Source: Acidobacteriota bacterium
GTDB lineage: Bacteria; Acidobacteriota; Vicinamibacteria; Fen-336
Assembly: GCA_022340545.1 (NCBI GenBank)
Contig: JAJDNV010000015.1
Span: 1-39,430 of the forward strand
Direction: 5' to 3'
DNA: 39,430 nt
In this document: piece after piece, positions 34,810 through 39,430 of the stretch
Numbering within the stretch: the first letter of the stretch is position 1
How the letters are laid out: each line of letters opens with the position of its first letter
Notes under the pieces: generated by a model
What the model saw: the letters and a program-made list of their open reading frames with translations, nothing else
Database searches by the model: none
Told to the model about the DNA's origin: nothing
Translations under genes and position numbers: made by a program

Positions 34810-36105
34810 TCAGATTGGGAAGACGCCGACGAGGATGCAGCCGACCGCCATGACGAGGGTGACGAGAAACGCAAAGCCGAAAGTGGACTTCTGGTGATCG
34901 GCGAGATCCACGCCCGTCAACCCAATGAGCAGAAACGTCGCCGGGGTCAGGGGACTCAAGGGGAAGCCGGTCGTCATCTGTCCCAATATGGCCGCTTGCG
35001 CGATCGAGACAGGGGCGACGGCCAGACCCTTGCCGACCTCGGCCACGACGGGAAGGACGCCGAAGTAGAAGGAGTCGGGGTCGAAAAGGAAGCTGAGCGG
35101 CATGCTGAGCACCGCGAGAATCACGGGCACGTGCGCTCCGAGGGCCGCGGGAATGACGGCCACGGCCTCGCTCGCCATCGCCTGGATCATCCCGGAGCCT
35201 TTCATGATCCCGGTGAAGACTCCGGCGGCCAGGAGAATGCTTGCCATCAGCAGCGCCGCCTTCGCGCGGGCATCCACCCGCTCCCTCTGGGCATCCAGGC
35301 TGGGATAGTTGACCATCAACGCGATCACGGCCCCGATCATGAAGACGAGCGTCGGCGACACCACCCCGGAAACCAGCGTGGAGATGGCCAGCAGGGTGAG
35401 CGCGACGTTGAACCAGAAGAGCCCGGGGCGCCTTCCGCTCTCGGCATCTGACGGTCGTTGCGCGGCCTCCTCGCCGCCGGTGGCGGGCGCAGGCCCCAGC
35501 CTTCGGGCCTCCCTCCTCCCCAGCCAATAGGCGATCAGCAGGACCGTCGCGAGCCCGCAGACATGAGGGATCACGATCGGGCGGTAGAGGTCCACGACGC
35601 TGACGTTCAGCGCCGTGGCCGCCCGCAGCGTAGGCCCTCCCCAGGGAACGACATTCATGGTTCCGGCGCCGAGCGCCACGACGGACGCGAGAACGCGCCG
35701 GTCCATGCCCAGGCGGTCGAACAGGGGAAGGACGGCGGGGACGGTGATCAAGAACGTCGTCGCGCCCGAGCCGTCGAGGTGCGCGATCATCGAGAGCAGG
35801 GCCGCGCCGACGGCGATCCGGGGAGGGCTGCTGCCGATCACCTTCAGGATGAAGCGGATGATCGGCTCGAACATGCCGGCATCGGTCAGTACCCCGAAGA
35901 AGATGATCGCGAAGACGAACATGGCGGCGACGGGCGCGATGTTCTTGATTCCCTCAATGGCGAAGTCTGCCGTCTTCAGGCCGAAGCCGGCGGCCAGGGA
36001 CCCCAGGATCGGAATCAGGATGAGAGCAGACAGCGCCGACAGCTTCTTCGTGAGAATGGCAGCGAGCAGGACGACGATGATGGAGATTCCGACCAGGACC
36101 AGCAT
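34810..36105 (-). CDS. CitMHS-family citrate/carboxylate-metal:proton symporter
   Basis: [41 protein letters not shown]...[24 protein letters not shown]...[62 protein letters not shown]. Confidence 0.9.
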   Translation of the reverse strand: MLVLVGISIIVVLLAAILTKKLSALSALILIPILGSLAAGFGLKTADFAIEGIKNIAPVAAMFVFAIIFFGVLTDAGMFEPIIRFILKVIGSSPPRIAVGAALLSMIAHLDGSGATTFLITVPAVLPLFDRLGMDRRVLASVVALGAGTMNVVPWGGPTLRAATALNVSVVDLYRPIVIPHVCGLATVLLIAYWLGRREARRLGPAPATGGEEAAQRPSDAESGRRPGLFWFNVALTLLAISTLVSGVVSPTLVFMIGAVIALMVNYPSLDAQRERVDARAKAALLMASILLAAGVFTGIMKGSGMIQAMASEAVAVIPAALGAHVPVILAVLSMPLSFLFDPDSFYFGVLPVVAEVGKGLAVAPVSIAQAAILGQMTTGFPLSPLTPATFLLIGLTGVDLADHQKSTFGFAFLVTLVMAVGCILVGVFPI

Positions 36106-36142
36106 GGTGGTGCTCCCAGGCTCTCCGGAGGATGGACGGTCT

Positions 36143-37402
36143 TCAGGCCGTGTCCATGGGTCCCGACGAGCGTGTGCTCGGCTTGCTCGGGGCGGGGGCC
36201 TCGGGCCCGAGGATGACGCCCTGGGCCACCAGCGCCGCCGCGGTCTGCTCGTCCAGGCCCAGCAGGTCGGCCAGGACGGCTCGGGTATGCTCTCCCAGGC
36301 GCGGGGCGGGGATGGTGCGCCGCCCCGGGGTCTCGGACAGCTTGAAGGGCGTTCCCGTGACGCGGTGTCGACCCGCCGTCGGGTGATCGAGCGTCGGGAA
36401 CATGTCCCGGAACGCCGATTGCGGGTGCTCCACCACCTCCTTGAAGTCGCGGACGGGAGTACAGGGAATCCCCACCGACCGGAGCGTCTCGAGCCACTCG
36501 CCCGCCGTGCGATGACGGAAGACGTCCGCCAGGACTCGCTCGAGCGCGTGGCGGTTCTTCACCCGGTCGGCATTGGTGGCGAAATCCGGCGCCGTCTTGA
36601 GATCCGGGCGGTCGATCACGTCGCACAGGGCCGCCCACAGCTTCTCGCTGCCCGCCGCGATCGCAAAGCCGCGATCCGAGGCGTTGAAGACGCGGTAGGG
36701 GACCACGGTCGGAAAGGCGGTGCCGAGCGGACGGGGGATGCGGCCCGACCCGAGGTAGGTCGCATGGTTGGAGCACATCGTGGAGATCATGGAGTCCTGC
36801 ATGGAGACGTCGACGAGCTGCCCCTTCCCCGTGCTCTCGAGGGCGCGGAGCGCGGTGAGGATCCCGATCACGCCGAAGAGGCCTGCCGTTACGTCCGCGA
36901 CCGAGTAGCCGCTCCGCACCTGCTCGCCCTTCTCCGTTCCGGTCATGCTGACCAGCCCGCTGGAGCATTGGACGATCAGGTCCATGGCGGCCTCGTCGCG
37001 AGAGGGGCCGTCCTGCCCGTATCCGGAGATGGCGCAATACACCAGGCGTGGGTTCCGCGCGTGAACGACGTCGTAGCCGAGACCAAGCCTCTCCATCGTG
37101 CCGGGGCGGAAGTTGTGGATGAGGACATCCATCTTCTCGATCAGGCCCAGGCAGAGCTCGCGCCCGCGTTCATGCTTGAGATTGATCGCGATGCCATGCT
37201 TGCCCCTGTTGAGGCCCAGGAAGAAGTAGGCCTGATCGCCGGCGAACGGCGGTCCCCAGCCGCGGCCCATGTCGCCACCAGCCGGGTCCTCCAGCTTGTA
37301 TACCGTCGCCCCGTACTCGGAGAGCAGCATGGTGCAGTACGGGCCCGACAGGGCGTGGGAGAAGTCCAGGACGCGGATTCCCTCGAGGGCGGAAGTTGTC
37401 AT
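36143..37402 (-). CDS. CaiB/BaiF (family III) CoA-transferase
   Basis: [52 protein letters not shown]...[47 protein letters not shown]...[34 protein letters not shown]. Confidence 0.95.
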   Translation of the reverse strand: MTTSALEGIRVLDFSHALSGPYCTMLLSEYGATVYKLEDPAGGDMGRGWGPPFAGDQAYFFLGLNRGKHGIAINLKHERGRELCLGLIEKMDVLIHNFRPGTMERLGLGYDVVHARNPRLVYCAISGYGQDGPSRDEAAMDLIVQCSSGLVSMTGTEKGEQVRSGYSVADVTAGLFGVIGILTALRALESTGKGQLVDVSMQDSMISTMCSNHATYLGSGRIPRPLGTAFPTVVPYRVFNASDRGFAIAAGSEKLWAALCDVIDRPDLKTAPDFATNADRVKNRHALERVLADVFRHRTAGEWLETLRSVGIPCTPVRDFKEVVEHPQSAFRDMFPTLDHPTAGRHRVTGTPFKLSETPGRRTIPAPRLGEHTRAVLADLLGLDEQTAAALVAQGVILGPEAPAPSKPSTRSSGPMDTA

Positions 37403-37424
37403 GGGCGTGCCTGCCGGTGTGGGC

Positions 37425-37817
37425 TCAGACCGGCACGCACTTGTGGCCGTAGCAGAGAATGCCGGCCTGGCCATCCTCCTGGATCTTTCGGAACTCGAGG
37501 CGCACCCGCTGGCCAATGGCCAGCTCCTCGAAGTCGCAGTCGGCGATCTGCGCCATGATCCGGACGCCGCCTTCCAGCTCGACGACGCCGACGGCATAGG
37601 GGGTCAGGTCGGCGAGCTGAGAGGGTCCGACCCGGGTGATGGTGTAGGTGAGAATCTTGCCCTCATCCGCCAGCACGACCGACTCGAACTTCCGGGAACG
37701 GCACTTTCGGCACGCGAGACGGGGCGGATAGCTGATCTCGCCACACGACGTGCATCTCGCGGCCTCCAAGCGGTAGCGCTGGGGTATCTCTCTCCAATAA
37801 CGAGCGGGATTGGCCAT
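37425..37817 (-). CDS. DUF35 Zn-ribbon/OB-fold acyl-CoA-associated protein
   Basis: YRLEAARCTSCGEISYPPRLACRKCRSRKFE...GKILTYTITRVGPSQLADLTPYAVGVVELEGGVRIMAQIADCD. Confidence 0.93.
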   Translation of the reverse strand: MANPARYWREIPQRYRLEAARCTSCGEISYPPRLACRKCRSRKFESVVLADEGKILTYTITRVGPSQLADLTPYAVGVVELEGGVRIMAQIADCDFEELAIGQRVRLEFRKIQEDGQAGILCYGHKCVPV

Positions 37818-37851
37818 GATCTCGAATCCTCAGTTCTCTCGAGGCGTCCAC

Positions 37852-39012
37852 TCAGACGGCCTCGAGGATGTGCACCACGCTGCTGCCGCCAGTGCCACCC
37901 ATGTTCTGTGTCAGGCCGGTCCGGGCTCCCTCGACCTGCCGCTCTCCGGCGCTGCCCCGGAGCTGTCGCGTGATCTCGATGACCTGGGCGACTCCGGTGG
38001 CGCCCACGGGATGGCCCTTCGACTTCAGGCCGCCGCTCGTGTTCACCGGCACCTTGCCGCCGAGCGCCGTCATCCCGCTCTCGGCCGCCTGGCCGCCCTT
38101 GCCCTTCTCGACCAGCGAGAGAGCCTCGAGGGCGAGGATCTCCGCGATGCTGAAGCAGTCGTGGACCTCGGCCAGATGAATGTCCTTCGGGGTCTTCCCC
38201 GCCATCTTGTACGCCTTCTCTCCGGCCCGGTGCACGGCCTCGAGCCAGGCCAGGTCCGATCGGGAGTGCAGCGCGATCGAATCGGATGCCTGGGCGGAGG
38301 CCAACACCTTCACCAGAGGCTGCTTCGAGATCTTGCGTGCCATTTCCAGTGGGCACAACACGACGGCCGCGGCGCCGTCCGTGATGGGCGAGCAATCGAG
38401 GATCCTCAATGGATCCGCGACCATCACCGAACCCAGAACGTCCTCGACGCTGATCGCGAATGGGTACTGCGCCTCGGGATTGAAGGAGCCGTGCTTGTGG
38501 TTCTTGACCGAGACGTGGGCCAGTTGCTCACGAGTCGTGCCGTAGCGCTCCATGTGCACCCGGGCCATCAGGGCGTACAGACCGGGGAAGGTGATGCCGT
38601 GGTAGGCCTCGTACTCCATATCGGAAGCTGCGGAGAGGGCGTAGGTGGCCTCGTCTCCGCTCACGTCGGTCATCTTCTCGACTCCGCCCACCAGGACGAT
38701 GTCGCTCGTGCCGGAAGCGACCTCGATGAACCCCTGGCGGAACGCGGCGCCGCCGGAGGCACAGGCGGACTCGACGCGCGTGGCGGGCACCGGGTTGATG
38801 CCCAGGTAGTCGGCCATCAGACAGCCCAGATGCTCCTGGCCCACGAAGAGGCCGCTAGACATGCAGCCCACGTACATCGAGTCGACGTGGTCGACACCGG
38901 CGTCGTCCACGGCGTTGAGCGCAGCCTCCACGAAGATGTCACGTAGCGACATCTCCCAGAGCTCGCCCCATTTCTTGTTGATGCCGACTCCCAGGATCGC
39001 AACGTCTCTCAT
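37852..39012 (-). CDS. Archaeal/SCP-x-type thiolase (acetyl-CoA C-acetyltransferase-like)
   Basis: [49 protein letters not shown]...[13 protein letters not shown]...[19 protein letters not shown]...[20 protein letters not shown]...[13 protein letters not shown]. Confidence 0.93.
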   Translation of the reverse strand: MRDVAILGVGINKKWGELWEMSLRDIFVEAALNAVDDAGVDHVDSMYVGCMSSGLFVGQEHLGCLMADYLGINPVPATRVESACASGGAAFRQGFIEVASGTSDIVLVGGVEKMTDVSGDEATYALSAASDMEYEAYHGITFPGLYALMARVHMERYGTTREQLAHVSVKNHKHGSFNPEAQYPFAISVEDVLGSVMVADPLRILDCSPITDGAAAVVLCPLEMARKISKQPLVKVLASAQASDSIALHSRSDLAWLEAVHRAGEKAYKMAGKTPKDIHLAEVHDCFSIAEILALEALSLVEKGKGGQAAESGMTALGGKVPVNTSGGLKSKGHPVGATGVAQVIEITRQLRGSAGERQVEGARTGLTQNMGGTGGSSVVHILEAV

Positions 39013-39024
39013 TGCCGATCTCCC

Positions 39025-39430
39025 CTACTCTGCCGTGAGGATCTTGCCGCGGTACTTGCAGTAGGTCCCGTAGTCCAGGAACACCTTGTCGTTGTCGAGC
39101 ATCTCCCTGGTCTTCGCGGCCTTGTCTCGCACCTCCTCGATCCGCTCGGTCACGGTGAAGATGAAGCCGTCGCTGCCCGCGCCCGAGCCGTAGGACACCA
39201 TCAGGATCCTGTCCTTCGGCTTGGCCACGTCCAGGATCGCCGTGAGGCCCAACGGGGAGGAGCCGGAGTACGTGTTCCCCAGCTTGGGCACCAGACGCCC
39301 GACCTCGATCTGTTCCCGGGTGAAGCCCAGCGTCTTGCCCGCCTTCAGGGGGAACTTGCCGTTCGGCTGGTGGAAGACGGCGTAGTTGAAGTCCTGGGGC
39401 TTCATTCCGGCCTTGGCCATGAGGCCTCGC
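39025..39430 (-). CDS. Hydroxymethylglutaryl-CoA synthase-like protein (archaeal type), C-terminal part; 5' end beyond window
   Basis: RGLMAKAGMKPQDFNYAVFHQPNGKFPLKAGKTLGFTREQIEVGRLVPKLGNTYSGSSPLGLTAILDVAKPKDRILMVSYGSGAGSDGFIFTVTERI; reading frame stays open to 39430. Confidence 0.88.
   Translation of the reverse strand, partial: RGLMAKAGMKPQDFNYAVFHQPNGKFPLKAGKTLGFTREQIEVGRLVPKLGNTYSGSSPLGLTAILDVAKPKDRILMVSYGSGAGSDGFIFTVTERIEEVRDKAAKTREMLDNDKVFLDYGTYCKYRGKILTAE

Noticed and set aside
36015-37037. 340-aa minus-strand ORF overlapping CoA-transferase and CitMHS
   Set aside because: Out-of-frame with both supported genes; the R/G/P-rich translation has no domain.
1-39430. CRISPR array, tRNA, rRNA, integrase or transposase
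   Set aside because: No regularly spaced repeats, cloverleaf-like intergenic sequences or mobile-element proteins were recognised; tRNAscan-SE/Infernal would be needed for certainty.

Overview
High-GC bacterial chromosomal segment, probably Acidobacteriota or a similar soil lineage (inferred from gene content only). It is densely coding, with about 33 protein genes and no rRNA, tRNA, CRISPR array or transposase that I could support. Left half (1-18.8 kb): mostly housekeeping genes. These are asnS (partial, absent from the supplied ORF track), an AmgK/MurU-like kinase and nucleotidyltransferase pair, CYTH phosphatase/cyclase, cyclophilin, a TPR/thioredoxin-like protein, GerMN protein, N-acetylmuramoyl-L-alanine amidase, acyl-CoA dehydrogenase, a cytosolic-looking sugar-binding-fold protein, a rubrerythrin-like protein, ACT-malic enzyme, a receiver-PAS-GGDEF-EAL protein, nucleotide-sugar dehydrogenase, ychF and a cyclophilin-like protein. 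Right half (18.8-39.4 kb): catabolic and accessory genes. These are araA with an InlB-repeat hydrolase, a madL-madM-matB malonate uptake/activation operon, a signal-peptide-bearing O-methyltransferase, a corrinoid protein plus UroD-family methyltransferase pair, four consecutive exported hydrolases divergent from a membrane-anchored regulator-like protein, and a CitMHS / CaiB-BaiF CoA-transferase / DUF35 / thiolase / HMG-CoA-synthase operon. Best candidates for something undescribed: the archaeal-type thiolase-DUF35-HMGCS set coupled to a carboxylate transporter and CoA-transferase; the two-gene corrinoid/UroD module lacking the canonical zinc ligands; the exported-hydrolase locus with its putative regulator (probable CTG start and operator-like repeats); a four-hairpin intergenic array at 3335-3434; and an inverted-repeat-bounded element at 18839-18995.
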